A stretch of 64,000 nucleotides of DNA, taken from positions 186,001 to 250,000 of the forward strand of contig CAVOQT010000005.1 in assembly GCA_963698405.1 (NCBI GenBank). The letters are read 5' to 3'. Positions 35,434 to 45,630 of the stretch are shown in pieces. A program made the translations under genes and the position numbers. The DNA comes from SHZI01 sp963698405 (GTDB taxonomy: Bacteria; Pseudomonadota; Gammaproteobacteria; Steroidobacterales; GCA-2729495). Position 1 is the stretch's first letter; each line of letters opens with the position of its first letter. Under the pieces are notes generated by a model. The model worked only from the letters and a program-made list of their open reading frames with translations, had not been told where the DNA came from and did not search any database.

Positions 35434-37962
35434 TCAGAAGTTGTAGCGGAAGGTAGCACCCCAGGTACGCGGGTCGCCGAGGAAGGCAAGGTAGGTACGG
35501 GTCGAGGTATCGCCTGAGCCGCTGCCTTGCAAGGGTCCGTCGATGGCAACCTGCAGGTATTCGCGGTCAAACAGGTTGCGACCCCACAGCTCCAGCTGCC
35601 AGCGCTTGTCATCCGGGCCGAAGCCGATCCGGCCGTTCCAGACCATGTACGAGCGCTGCTCCTTGTTCGGATCCAGATTCGAGCCGGTGTTCATGTCGCT
35701 GTTGAAGCGGAAATCCAGATGCACGAAGCCCATGAGGCCGTTGCCGACAGCCTGTTCCCAGGTCGCTGAACCGGTGGTGCTCCAGAGTGGCGCGTTGGTG
35801 AGCCGCTTGTCACGGAGGTCCGGGTTGCCGCCCGTACCATCGTACAGAACGTCATCGTCATAGCGGGTATCGGCATAGACCACGCCACCAGCCAGGGTCA
35901 GCTGATCCAGGGGACGTGCCTGTGCCTCTATTTCCACACCCTTGCTGGTTACGCCGCCGATGTTGTCAACGACGAAGTTGAGGCCGTTGAAGGAGTTCAG
36001 CTGGAAGTCATCGAACTCGCTCCAGAACAACGCGATGTTCAGCTGGACTGCGTCAAGCAGCATGCCCTTGGTGCCGATCTCCCAGGCATCCACGGTTTCC
36101 GGGTCGAACTCCAGCTGGCTTGCAGCAGGTGCGTTGGGATTGAGGCCACCCCTGTCGAGATTGAAACCGCCCGCCTTGTAACCGCGTCCGTATGAGGCGT
36201 AGCCGAGCCAGCCCGAAGAAAAGTCATAGGCATAACCAAGCGTGCCGGTCACCTCGTCGTCTTCATGTGAGCCGCTGTAGCTGCCGTCGACCAGCGGTGA
36301 GATAAGTGGCAGGCAGCCAAGTGACACAGCTGAAGGCTTCAGCGGTGCAAGCGCCGGATTGGTGTTGGCAAGAATCAGGGGGCAGGCCGTGTTGTCTGAA
36401 GCGATGGCTGCGCTCATGTCCTTGTCTTCAGAGGTATAGCGCAGGCCGAGCGTGATCCTGGATGTTTCGTCGAGGTTCCAGATATTGTGGGTGAATATCG
36501 CCCAGCCGTCGGTGTCCTGACGGAAGGCATCGCTGATCGCGCCGTCGCCGTCGGTGAATACGGTGCCGGGGGCAAGCCCGGTAAACAGGCTCAGGCTGTT
36601 TGCCGGTCCACCACCGGCCTGCAGCAGGCCATTGGCAAAGCCCTCATACGCTGACCCCGTGCGCACGGCATCGCGAACATCCAGCTGTTCGTCCATGTAA
36701 AACAGCCCGACCAGCCAGTCGAGCTGCCCGGAGGTCCCGGCCAGCCGCAGTTCCTGGGTCAGGGTCTCAAACTTGTTGCCGTAAGTGCCCGGAGCCCTGT
36801 AGAGGATGTCGGCATCCGTGAAGTCGATATCCTGGGAGCGATCGGCATCCCAGTCGCGGTATGCGGTGATCGAGGTGAGGGTCATTCCACCCATGTCCCA
36901 GTTCAGCTCGGCGGACAGGCCCCATTCGTCGGTTTCCTGGTCGTAGCCACGGTCGGTATTGGCATACATTTGCCGGTCATAGGGGCGGGCGGGGTTGATT
37001 ACCGTGCCGCCCACGGCACCGATCACCGCACTGGTCGGACCGGTCTTGTAGGCGACAGCAGCACAACAGACTTCGTCACGATTGGAAACATCAGCTATGA
37101 CGCGCAGGTCCAGGTTGTCGGTGATCTGACTCGACAGCTGGCCACGCAGCAGGTAACCGTCGCGATCGTTGTACTCGGTGCCGGTCGTCTGTTCATCTAT
37201 GAATCCATCACGCTCCGTGAAGGATCCATCGAGACGCAGTGCAAGTTTGTCGCCTGCTACCGGACCGGTGACGCCCGCGCTCATGCGCCAGTAGTCGTAA
37301 TCACCAGCGCTCAGATCGGTATAGGCGCGCAACTCTTCGGTGTCCGGGCCCTGGGTGGTGATGCTGAGCAGGCCAGCCACGGCATTTTTGCCAAACAGCG
37401 TGCCCTGGGGGCCGCGCAGCACTTCGATACGCTCGACCTCACCGAGGTCGGTCAGTGCCACGTTGTTCCGGTTCCGGTAGACGCCATCGACGAATACCGC
37501 GACGGATGATTCCAGTCCGAGGTTGTCACCTGTAGTGCCGACGCCACGAATACGCGCTGTGGTGCCCGCAGTCTCCGATTGTGTACTGGTGAGAATGAGG
37601 CTTGGTGAAAGGATGGTGAGATCGCGTATGTCCTCGACGCCGGCAATCTGCAGCGTTTCCGCCGAGTAGGCGGAGATGGCGATCGGCACGTCCTCAATGC
37701 TCTGCGCACGTTTCTGTGCGGTGACGATGATTTCGTCGATGGTTGGGGCCGCCAGTGCCAGGCCGGGCATGGCCAACGTCAGACAAAGGAAGAGGCGGAG
37801 AAAGAGCGGTGCGGTGTGAATGGCGTTGCTGCAGGCATGACAGGCTCCCTGTAAATAGAGAAAGATGTCCGGGCAGTGCAAAGCGATACATTCGGAGCAT
37901 ACACAACGTTGTGTGCTGTTCGCTACATGTACAGGCGGTGCGGATGAGGTTGGCGTTTGCAC
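35434..37962 (-). CDS. TonB-dependent outer-membrane receptor
   Basis: An outer-membrane transporter of about 800 residues after signal cleavage. The plug domain begins PTIDEIIVTAQKRAQSIEDVPIAISA, with IRGVGTTGDN and VERIEVLRGPQGTLFGKNAVAGLL. The barrel follows, with many alternating strands, ending in the usual C-terminal aromatic (TFRYNF). The pattern DVPIAISA / RGPQGTLFG is typical of the large IroN/FyuA-like and carbohydrate or steroid receptor groups. The ATG at 37962 leaves about 50 residues before the hydrophobic leader FLCLTLAMPGLALA, so the true start may be internal. The ligand is unknown. No sigma/anti-sigma pair is adjacent. Confidence 0.9.
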   Translation of the reverse strand: MQTPTSSAPPVHVANSTQRCVCSECIALHCPDIFLYLQGACHACSNAIHTAPLFLRLFLCLTLAMPGLALAAPTIDEIIVTAQKRAQSIEDVPIAISAYSAETLQIAGVEDIRDLTILSPSLILTSTQSETAGTTARIRGVGTTGDNLGLESSVAVFVDGVYRNRNNVALTDLGEVERIEVLRGPQGTLFGKNAVAGLLSITTQGPDTEELRAYTDLSAGDYDYWRMSAGVTGPVAGDKLALRLDGSFTERDGFIDEQTTGTEYNDRDGYLLRGQLSSQITDNLDLRVIADVSNRDEVCCAAVAYKTGPTSAVIGAVGGTVINPARPYDRQMYANTDRGYDQETDEWGLSAELNWDMGGMTLTSITAYRDWDADRSQDIDFTDADILYRAPGTYGNKFETLTQELRLAGTSGQLDWLVGLFYMDEQLDVRDAVRTGSAYEGFANGLLQAGGGPANSLSLFTGLAPGTVFTDGDGAISDAFRQDTDGWAIFTHNIWNLDETSRITLGLRYTSEDKDMSAAIASDNTACPLILANTNPALAPLKPSAVSLGCLPLISPLVDGSYSGSHEDDEVTGTLGYAYDFSSGWLGYASYGRGYKAGGFNLDRGGLNPNAPAASQLEFDPETVDAWEIGTKGMLLDAVQLNIALFWSEFDDFQLNSFNGLNFVVDNIGGVTSKGVEIEAQARPLDQLTLAGGVVYADTRYDDDVLYDGTGGNPDLRDKRLTNAPLWSTTGSATWEQAVGNGLMGFVHLDFRFNSDMNTGSNLDPNKEQRSYMVWNGRIGFGPDDKRWQLELWGRNLFDREYLQVAIDGPLQGSGSGDTSTRTYLAFLGDPRTWGATFRYNF

Positions 37963-38004
37963 TGCCCGGCGCTACAGTCCCCGGTTCAATAGCAGGAGAA
38001 CGCC

Positions 38005-38868
38005 ATGTCACGTCTTTTCCTCGCCCTTGCCGTCCTGTTGAGCTTCACGGCAGCTGCGGCGCCACTGGACCTGAACACGCCGGAAGGACAGATTGCGGCT
38101 CTGCGCCGGATCCAGTGCTCTGAGGTCGATGGCAAGCCCGTGACCTACTACTGGAAGGGCGTGGCCTACAGCCGCGTGCCGGGTGAACCGGACCGCCTGC
38201 TGTTCAGGGTTGAGGGCATGAACGTCCGCCATTGCGGGCCGCTGGCCAATGCCAAAAGCAAGGTCGATTTTCGCCTGGTCACCCGCGAGATCCTGCTCTA
38301 TGAGGATCCGGTGAGCGGCGAAGTACTCAAGACCTGGTCCAATCCGTGGACCGGCAAGACGGTCGAAGTCATGCAGGTGACCAACGATCCGGTGAACGGC
38401 AACTATTCGGTGGTGGGGCGCGATGGCAAGCCCACGAACCTGCCCTTCGAGGTGCTCGGCAAGCAGTGGTGGCTGAGCACGCCGGTGCCGCTCTTCTATA
38501 CCAATCCGCTGGCCGGCAACTATCAGCAATACGTCGGTGGCACATACCACGCCACCGAGCTGTTCAATTTCTTTGGCGACATCGACGATCTCAATAACCG
38601 CAAGCGTGATACCGCCGAGGCTGCCGTGAGCTGGCAGCGTCTGTCTTCCTGGTTGCCGTGGATGGAGATGGGTGACCGTGCCGGGATGCTGTATTTCCAC
38701 ACGGCCGGCCGCAAGCTCGACAAGTGGGACGACCTGTCGGCCACGATGAAGGCCGAGATCGACAGCAAGTATCCCGAGTACCGCAATCCGCCACCGCTCG
38801 ATGACCAGCGTCCCAACGAGACCAGCTGGACATACTTCAAGAAGCAGATCGACGCGAGGAAGCCCTGA
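38005..38868 (+). CDS. DUF1838 family secreted protein
   Basis: A 287-residue protein with signal peptide MSRLFLALAVLLSFTAAAA. The mature part contains SEVDGKPVTYYWKGVAYSRVPGE, FRLVTREILLYEDPVSGEVLKTWSNPWTGKTVEV, VPLFYTNPL and YHATELFNFFGD, which match the DUF1838 family (about 260-290 residues). The family has no settled function. AGGAGA lies about 7 bp before the ATG. It is divergent from the TonB receptor with about 42 bp between, which suggests shared control. This is the last clean frame before the frameshift-rich block. Confidence 0.82.
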   Translation: MSRLFLALAVLLSFTAAAAPLDLNTPEGQIAALRRIQCSEVDGKPVTYYWKGVAYSRVPGEPDRLLFRVEGMNVRHCGPLANAKSKVDFRLVTREILLYEDPVSGEVLKTWSNPWTGKTVEVMQVTNDPVNGNYSVVGRDGKPTNLPFEVLGKQWWLSTPVPLFYTNPLAGNYQQYVGGTYHATELFNFFGDIDDLNNRKRDTAEAAVSWQRLSSWLPWMEMGDRAGMLYFHTAGRKLDKWDDLSATMKAEIDSKYPEYRNPPPLDDQRPNETSWTYFKKQIDARKP

Positions 38869-38873
38869 GCCCC

Positions 38874-38898
38874 GTCGGAGCGGCTTCGCCGCCGCGCA
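38874..38898. repeat. REP-like palindrome (copy 3, variant)
   Basis: GTCGGAGCGGCTTCGCCGCCGCG, a diverged half unit of the REP family, 6 bp after the DUF1838 stop. Confidence 0.6.
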
Positions 38899-38906
38899 CC
38901 TGCCTC

Positions 38907-40428
38907 GTGACTGCAACGCCACTCCCCGGCGCAATCCGCGCACGGGCCAGCGATTACCAGATGGCCGGTACTGAGAGATCGCCGAGCTGGGCCCGCTTGC
39001 CGCACGGCTGCGCGCGAACCAGGTGGCCTGGGCCGCCGCCGGTCTGGCCCACCGTAGCGAGGTGCTCAAGGCGTGGTCGGCCGCCTGCTTGGCGAATCCC
39101 GGTCCGCTGCTCGAGGCGCTGGCGACCGACACCGGCCGGCATCGGCTGGCGCTGCAGCGAGATGCAATTCACTCGGCGGCATGGTGGCGGGCAATGCGGC
39201 ACTGGCGAGCCAGGCTCTGGCCGAAGCCGCCGGAGCGGCCGTCGATGACGCCGGGCATTACGATGCGCAGACGCAGCTGGTGCCCTATGGGCTGGTCGGC
39301 GTGATCAGTCCGTGGAATTTTCCCTTCCTGCTGTCGATGCTCGACACGATTCCCGCGCTGCTTGCCGGGTGTGCGGTGATGGTCAAGCCCAGCGAGGTGA
39401 CGCCGCGATTCGTTGCACCGCTGATGGCGAGCCTGCCGGAATTTCCCGAACTCGCCAGCGTGCTGTGCTTTCGTCACCGGTGATGGGTCGACCGGTGCAG
39501 CGTTGATCGAGCAGGCGGACGCCGTCTGCTTCACCGGCAGCGTGGCCACCGGGCGCAAGGTTGCGGAGGCCTGTGCCAGCCGCTTCATTCCCGCCTTTCT
39601 CGAACTCGGTGGCAAGGATCCGGTCATCGTGCTCGGCTTCGGCCGATCCGGATCGCGCCGCCGCCGTGGTGCTTGCGCGCCTCGGTGCAGGCCACCGGGC
39701 AGGCCTGCCAGTCGCTGGAGCGCGTGTATGTGGATGAGCGGATCAGCAGGCATTTCTTGACCGGCTCGTGGCCCGTGCCGAAGCGGTACCGCTCAATTAC
39801 CCGGACAGTCACCGGGGCCAGGTCGGCCCGCTCATTTTCGCGCGTCAGGCAGAGATCATCGCGGCGCAGCTTGCCGATGCGGTGAGAAGGGCGCGCGCAT
39901 TCTCACTGGCGGCGTGATCGAGAAACACGGGGGCGGTGCCTGGCTGCGGCCGACCGTCGTTACCGGCGTCACTCACGACATGACGCTGATGACCGAGGAG
40001 ACCTTCGGCCCGGTGCTGCCGGTGCTGGGCTTTCGGCACGTCAGACGAGGCTGTGCGGCTCGCCAATGATTCGGTCTATGGCCTGTCGGCCGCGGTATTC
40101 GGTGACGAGGCAGAAGCGCTGGCGGTCGCGCGCCGCCTGAATGTGGGTGCCGTCAGCATCAATGACGGCGCGCTGACCACCGAAGTGTTCGATGCCGAGA
40201 AGAACGCCTTCAGCCTGTCCGGCCTCGGCGCTTCACGCATGGGCGCCGTCCGGGCTGCTGCGCTTCGTGCGCAAGAAGGCCCTGCTGATCCAGCGCGGCA
40301 CGGCGAAGGACATGAGCACCCTCGAGGAATCGTTGCTGAATCAGCCCCTGAGCCTGGTGCCCGGATTCTCTGGTAGGAGCGCCTTCAGGCGCGAATCATT
40401 CTTTTCCCGCATACCAGATCGCGCCTGA
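38907..40428 (+). pseudogene. Aldehyde dehydrogenase family gene, broken by several frameshifts
   Basis: NAD(P)-dependent aldehyde dehydrogenase spread over three frames. In order, the pieces read ELGPLAARLRANQVAWAAAG, PYGLVGVISPWNFPFLLSML, GCAVMVKPSEVTPRFVAPL, DAVCFTGSVATGRKVAEAC, FLELGGKDPVIVL, then VQATGQACQSLERVYVDERI with the catalytic Cys, EETFGPVLPVLGF, and NDSVYGLSAAVFGDEAEALA. At least seven shifts are needed; the last one I traced is fixed by removing a G within ATGGGCGCC near 40245. The likely start is the GTG at 38907. The stop lies inside a REP element. All domains are in order, so a real intact gene is likely. Confidence 0.75.
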
Positions 40429-40504
40429 AGGCGCTCCTACGGGGGAGGGGTCGCGGCTGAATGCGCTCCTGCGGGAAAGAATCGCGGCTGATGCCGCTCC
40501 TACC
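40373..40504. repeat. REP palindrome cluster (copy 4)
   Basis: Four units in alternating direction: GTAGGAGCGCCTTCAGGCGCG, its inverse CGCGCCTGAAGGCGCTCCTAC, and two inverted units ending ATGCGCTCCTGC and ATGCCGCTCCTAC. The stem letters vary in a compensated way (TTCAGGCG with CGCCTGAA), showing that the pairing is kept. It lies between the convergent aldehyde dehydrogenase and ilvB genes. Confidence 0.88.
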
Positions 40505-40510
40505 GGGGAA

Positions 40511-42379
40511 TCAGAACATCGAGTTGCTGCTGCCGGGATCCTTCCCTGGGTCTTTGGCCGCATTTCGGCTGGGAATGAAATCGCCGGTGATCATCTGGTC
40601 GTAGGCCATGCCGGGGCCGACCATCGGGTACACGCCCGCATCCGGGTCGATGATGACTTCGAGAAATGCCGGTCCCGGAAAACTGACGAACTCCTGGATG
40701 ACGCGCGGCACATCTGCCTTGCTGTCGAGGCGCACGGCATACTCGAAGCCGTCGGCCTGCGCGGCGCGCACGAAGTCCTTGCGATGCAGTGACTTGTCGG
40801 TGGCTGACAGCCGGCCCTGGTAGTAGAGCTTCTGCCACTGCTTGACCATGCCGTCGCCGAAGTTGTTGAGCACGACGATCTTGATCGGCAGCTTGTAGGT
40901 GGTCACCGTTTCGAGTTCGCCGAGGTTCATGCGGATGCTGGCATCGCCGTCGATGTCGATGACCAGCCGCTCCGGATGGGCAAACTGTGCGCCGATGGCC
41001 GCGGGCAGGCCGAAGCCCATCGTGCCCATGCTGCCGGAGGTCAGCCACAGCCGCGGTTCGCGGAAATCGAAGTACTGCGCAGACCACATCTGGTGCTGGC
41101 CGACACCGGTGGTGATGATGGCATCGCCGCGCGTGTAGCCGGTTGATCTGCTTCGATGATGTAGTTGGGCTGGATCAGCGGACTGGCGCGGTCGTAGTCC
41201 ATCGCGTAGGTGCGTTTCAGTTCGTCCAGTTCCCGGTGCCAGGCGCTGAAGTCGGTGCGCAGCGCATGTGCTGTCGGCCCAGGCGATCAGCTGGCGCAGG
41301 TCGCGGTCGAGCAGGCCGACGTTGTGCCAGTCGGCGGCCTTGACCTTGCCGATCTCGCAGGGGTCGATATCGAAGTGGGCGATCTTGAGGGCCCTGGGCG
41401 CGAACTTGTCCGGGACTGCTGCCACGCGGTCGTCGAAGCGGGCGCCGATCGCGATCAGGAAGTCGCAGTCATCCACCGCATAGTTCGCAGCCGCGTGCGC
41501 CGTGCATGCCCAGCATGCGCAACGACAGCGCGGTCGGTGGTGTCGCAGGCGCCGATGCCCATCAGCGTGGTGGTGACGGGAATGCCGAAGCGCTGCGGCG
41601 AAGGCGCGCAGGGCTTCAGACGCATTGGCGCTGACCACGCCGCCGCCGGCATAGATCAGCGGGCGGCGTGAGCTCCCGCAGGATGTCGAAGAATGACTTG
41701 GCGGCACTGGCCGGGATCTCGCTGCCGATCGCTGCATCGATGCGCTTGCGATAGGCGTCGATGGGCAGCAGGCCGGCGCCCTGGAATTCACCGACCCAGT
41801 TCTGCACGTCCTTGGGCACATCGATGACCACGGGCCCGGGACGGCCCATCGCGGCGATCTCGAAGGCCGTGCGCACCGTTGCTTCGAGCTGATGCGGGTC
41901 GGTGACCAGGAAGACGTGCTTGGCGACCGAGCCCATGATCGCCGAGACCGGTGCTTCCTGGAAGGCATCGGTACCGATCACATTGGTCGGCACCTGACCG
42001 CAGATCACGACAATGGGCACCGAGTCGGCCAGCGAGTCGCGGATCGGGGTGACGGTATTGGTGGCGCCGGGGCCGGAGGTGACCATGCACACGCCGACCC
42101 GGCCGCTGGCCCGGGCGTAACCGGCCGCCATGAAGCCCGCACCCTGCTCGTTGGCGGGGACGATCAGCGGCAGCGGTGCATATGCCAGTTCTCGTCCCGG
42201 TGCTCATCGTTGTAGCGGAACACGGCATCGTAGGTCGGCAGGATCGCGCCACCGCTGTAGCCGAATACGGTCTGTACGCCCTCATCGACGAGTACCTGGA
42301 CGATGATCTCGGCACCGGTCATGCGCTTGCCGGCAAGCGGGTGGGGTCTGGTTTCGGCAGTCTGGGTTCGTGTTGTCAT
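40511..42379 (-). pseudogene. ilvB: Acetolactate synthase large subunit, frameshifted
   Basis: Thiamine-diphosphate enzyme of branched-chain amino-acid synthesis. Pieces in order on the minus strand: MTGAEIIVQVLVDEGVQTVFGYSGGAI (cut), CMVTSGPGATNTVTPIRDSL, GRPGPVVIDVPKDVQNW, YAGGGVVSANASEALRA, DFLIAIGARFDDRVA, GSMGTMGFGLPAAIGAQ, the ThDP-binding VIDIDGDASIRMNLGEL and IVVLNNFGDGMVKQWQ. At least five frame changes are required (between about 41.1 and 42.2 kb); the last 600 bp are intact. The full length of about 620 residues is normal. Unusually, the regulatory subunit gene ilvH is on the opposite strand and divergent. Confidence 0.85.
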
Positions 42380-42564
42380 AAAGTTGTGTTCGGTGTGATG
42401 ATCGCGACGCAGCAGGAGCGGTTTCCGGGCTCTTGCAGGCCCTCAAAGGATTTGACCGCAAAGCTTCGCGGGAGTTTTAACCAACTACTCCCGCATTGCA
42501 ATAGAAGTGGATCTGGGCGAGTATTCCCGACCCGTTTTTTTTCTATTTGTCTGCCGGTTATCCG
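42380..42564. promoter_or_regulatory. Divergent promoter region between ilvB and ilvH
   Basis: 185 bp between the starts of the two genes. It holds a CGGGAGTTTTAACCAACTACTCCCG inverted repeat in pieces (GGGAGT at 42469-42474 and ACTCCC at 42486-42491) and a run of eight T near 42535. No leader peptide rich in Ile/Val/Leu codons was found on either strand. Confidence 0.4.
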
Positions 42565-43063
42565 ATGCGCCACATCATTTCCATCCTGTTGCGGAACGAG
42601 GCCGGTGCGCTGACGCGGGTTGCGTCGCTGTTTTCGACCCGTGGCTACAACATCGAATCCCTGAACGTTGCGCCGACCGAGGATCCGCTCGTGTCGCGTC
42701 TTGACCCTGGTGACGCTCGGTTCCGATCATGTGATCGGCCAGATCAACAACCAGTTGCTGAAGCTGATCGATGTGGTCAGCATCGTCGACCTGACCGAAG
42801 GCGATCACATCGAACGTGAACTGCTGTTGCTGAAGCTCAGGGTGGAAGACGAGCGAACTGGCCCGTATTCACGAACTGGTGCGGCAGGAAGGTGCGCGGG
42901 TGCTGGACGATCGGCGCAGTGCTACACGGTCGAACTGACGGGTGCGGCGACCCGTATCGATGACCTCATCAACCGTGCCGCCGCTCATGCGGAGATACTC
43001 GCTGTGGTACGCAGCGGACCGCTGGCCGTGGGCCGCGGGGATACCGGCCCACAGGTCAGCTGA
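42565..43063 (+). pseudogene. ilvH: Acetolactate synthase small subunit, frameshifted
   Basis: ACT-domain regulatory subunit that gives valine feedback. It begins MRHIISILLRNEAGALTRVASLFSTRGYNIESLNVAPTED (ACT domain). After an extra T in CGTCTTGACC (about 42703) it continues LVTLGSDHVIGQINNQLLKLIDVV, then RIHELVRQEGARVLD, and after further shifts CYTVELTGAATRIDDLI and VVRSGPLAVGRGD to the stop at 43061-43063. At least three single-base insertions explain the breaks. The length (about 165 residues) is right for IlvH. It is encoded divergently from ilvB. Confidence 0.83.
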
Positions 43064-43081
43064 CATCCGGAGTGCCGGCGT

Positions 43082-44234
43082 ATGACGCCAGAGGCCCAAC
43101 AGTCCTTAGCCGTAACGCTGCACTGCGCAGCGCTGGCCGGATCGTGCTCAAGATCGGCTCCTCACTGCTCATCGACCGCGAGTCACGGGCGGCTCAATCG
43201 CGCCTGGCTGGAGTCCATCGCCGATGAACTCGCCCGGCTGCAGGCACGCGGCCAGCAGGTGCTGGTGGTCTCATCCGGAGCGATAGGGCTGGGCCGGCAG
43301 TATCTCGGCATGACGCGTGATCAGCGGCGCCTGGAAGATGCGCAGGCTGCTGCTGCAGCTGGCCAGATCCTGCTGGCACATGCTTACCAGGACCTGCTCG
43401 AGCCGCGTGGCATCAAGATCGCCCAGGTACTGCTGACGCTCGACGATACCGAGAACCGCCGCCGCTACCTCAACGCCCGCAATACGCTGGAAACACTGCT
43501 GCGGCTGAAGGTAATACCGATCATCAACGAGAACGATACGGTGGCGACGCAGGAGATCCGCTACGGTGACAACGATCGGCTCGGCGCGCGCGTTGCCGAG
43601 ATGACCAGCGCTGATGTCCTCGTGCTGCTCTCCGATGTGGACGGTCTTTACGACGGCGACCCGACCCTGAATGCGGGCGCCACGCTGATACCGGAGGTGC
43701 GCGAACTGACGCCGGCCATCGAAGCACTGGCCGGTGCCTCGGCAACCGAGTATGGCTCTGGCGGCATGGTCACCAAGCTGGTGGCAGCGCGGATCTGCAT
43801 GAATGCCGGTTGTGCGACGGTGATCGCGAGCGGCCGCCGCTTGTTTCCCGTTGCAGGCCATCGAGGACGGTGCTGCCTGCACCTGGTTTCTGCCGGGGCG
43901 CACACCGCGGCAGGCGCGCAAGCAGTGGATCGCCGGCACACTCGTGCCGCGCGGCAGTCTGACCATCGATGCAGGGGCCGAGCGCGCGCTGCGCGGAGGC
44001 AGCAGCCTGCTGCCGGTCGGCGTGGTCGAGGTCAGCGGTGACTTTCAGCCCGGCGATGCGGTGCTGGTTCGCAATCTCGAGGGTCGTGACCTGGCGCGCG
44101 GCCTGGTGACCTGCTCAAGTGAGGAGGCGCGGCGTATTCGCGGCCGGCGCAGCGAGGAACTCGCCGCGCTGTTGGGCTACAGTGGCCGTGAAGAACTGAT
44201 CCACCGGGACAATCTCGCCTTGCTGGACAACTGA
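43082..44234 (+). pseudogene. proB: Glutamate 5-kinase, frameshifted
   Basis: First enzyme of proline synthesis. The kinase start RIVLKIGSSLLIDRES is in one frame (about 43137-43190). The rest reads in a second frame: QVLVVSSGAIGLGRQYLG, IPIINENDTVATQEIRYGDNDRLGARVA, LLSDVDGLYDGDP, and EYGSGGMVTKLVAAR. An extra G near 43852 shifts the C-terminal PUA-type domain (LQAIEDGAACTWFLP, IDAGAERALRGGSSLLPVGVVEVSG) to a third frame. The total of about 375 residues is normal. The intact proA gene follows by 11 bp, forming the usual proBA operon. Confidence 0.87.
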
Positions 44235-44245
44235 GTCAGACCCTT

Positions 44246-45550
44246 ATGAGCGCGACACAGACATCAAGCCAGCCGACGGACACCGTCGAGGGCCTGGCCT
44301 CAGCCATGCGCGCGCTCGGCCTGCAGGCCCGCGAAGCAGCGCGCGTGCTGGCGCGGACCAGTGCCGCACAGAAGACGCAAGCGCTGCTGGCCGCTGCCGC
44401 CGCCGTTCGTGCGCAAAGTGGCGAGATCCTCGCGGCCAATGCCCTCGACATGGTGGCAGCGCAGAAGCGAGATCTTTCTGCGGCACTGCTGGACCGGCTC
44501 GCGCTCGATGCGAAGCGCGTCGAGGCGATGGCAGCAGGGATTGAAGCGGTTGCCGAGTTGCCTGATCCGGTCGGTACGGTCATCGCTGAATGGATGCGTC
44601 CGAATGGCCTGCGTATCCAGCGGGTGCGCGTACCGCTCGGCGTTATCGGCATCATTTATGAAAGCCGGCCGAACGTTACTGCGGATGCCGGCGCGCTGTG
44701 CCTGAAGTCCGGTAATGCCGTGATCCTGCGCGGTGGTTCGGAGAGTTTTCACTCCAGTCACGCGATCCATGCGGCGCTGGTGTCCGGTCTGCGCGCCGGA
44801 GGGCTGCCGGAGACTGCCATCCAGATGGTGCCGACTGCGAGCCGTGATGCGGTCGGTTATCTGCTGGCGAACATGCAGGAATTCATCGATGTGATCGTGC
44901 CCCGTGGCGGCAAGAGCCTGATCGCCCGCGTCCAGGCCGATGCGCGCGTGCCGGTGATCGGGCATCTCGAAGGGCTGTGCCACGTCTATGTGCACCGTTC
45001 CGCTGATGTGGCGATGGCCGTTGAAGTGGTGCTGAATGCCAAGATGCGACGCACCGGCATCTGCGGTGCGGCTGAAACCCTGCTGATCGACCGCGACTGC
45101 CTGGCGACACACTGGCAGCCGGTTGCCGACGCGCTGGTCGCGGCCGGCTGCGAATTGCGCGGCGATGCCGAGCTGTGCAAGCTCGATAAACGCGTCAAGC
45201 CGGCTGACGAGGCCGACTGGAGCACCGAATACCTGGACGCCATCCTGTCCTGCCGCGTGGTCAGCGATATCGATGCCGCCATCGCACACATCACGCGTTA
45301 CGGCTCGGGGCATACCGAGTCGATCATCGCTACCGATGTGCAGGCGGCTGAGAAATTCCTGCACGATCTGGACAGCGCCATCCTGCTGCACAATGCTTCA
45401 ACGCAGTTTGCCGATGGCGGCGAGTTCGGCATGGGTGCTGAAATCGGTATCGCGACCGGCCGCATTCATGCCCGTGGTCCGGTCGGCGCCGAACAGCTCA
45501 CCAGCTACAAGTACCTGGTGCACGGTACCGGCCAGGTCCGGCCCAAGTAG
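44246..45550 (+). CDS. proA: Gamma-glutamyl phosphate reductase
   Basis: Second enzyme of proline synthesis, reducing glutamyl-5-phosphate with NADPH. It has 434 residues and no interruption. The aldehyde-dehydrogenase-like fold shows GVIGIIYESRPNVTADAGAL, KSGNAVILRGGSE, the nucleophile Cys in RRTGICGAAETLL and the closing ARGPVGAEQLTSYKYLVHG. It is the only long gene of the 38.9-61.7 kb block that reads without shifts. Its TAG stop is made by the first bases of a REP palindrome. Confidence 0.96.
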   Translation: MSATQTSSQPTDTVEGLASAMRALGLQAREAARVLARTSAAQKTQALLAAAAAVRAQSGEILAANALDMVAAQKRDLSAALLDRLALDAKRVEAMAAGIEAVAELPDPVGTVIAEWMRPNGLRIQRVRVPLGVIGIIYESRPNVTADAGALCLKSGNAVILRGGSESFHSSHAIHAALVSGLRAGGLPETAIQMVPTASRDAVGYLLANMQEFIDVIVPRGGKSLIARVQADARVPVIGHLEGLCHVYVHRSADVAMAVEVVLNAKMRRTGICGAAETLLIDRDCLATHWQPVADALVAAGCELRGDAELCKLDKRVKPADEADWSTEYLDAILSCRVVSDIDAAIAHITRYGSGHTESIIATDVQAAEKFLHDLDSAILLHNASTQFADGGEFGMGAEIGIATGRIHARGPVGAEQLTSYKYLVHGTGQVRPK

Positions 45551-45611
45551 GAGCGGCTTTAGCCGCGATTCCTGGCCAGGTGGAAAGAATCGCGGCTAAA
45601 GCCGCTCCTAC
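45547..45611. repeat. REP palindrome pair (copy 5)
   Basis: GTAGGAGCGGCTTTAGCCGC followed 21 bp later by GCGGCTAAAGCCGCTCCTAC in inverse direction. The T-for-C change in the left stem is matched by A in the right, so the pairing is kept. It includes the proA stop codon. Confidence 0.9.
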
Positions 45612-45630
45612 AGAAGCCGTTCCCACAAGC

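Noticed and set aside
40373..40504. CRISPR-like array
   Set aside because: Units are inverted and unevenly spaced, and the core recurs at gene ends across the window, so they are REP palindromes.
42380..42564. Attenuator leader peptide for ilvB
   Set aside because: No short frame rich in Ile, Leu and Val codons followed by a terminator was found on either strand.
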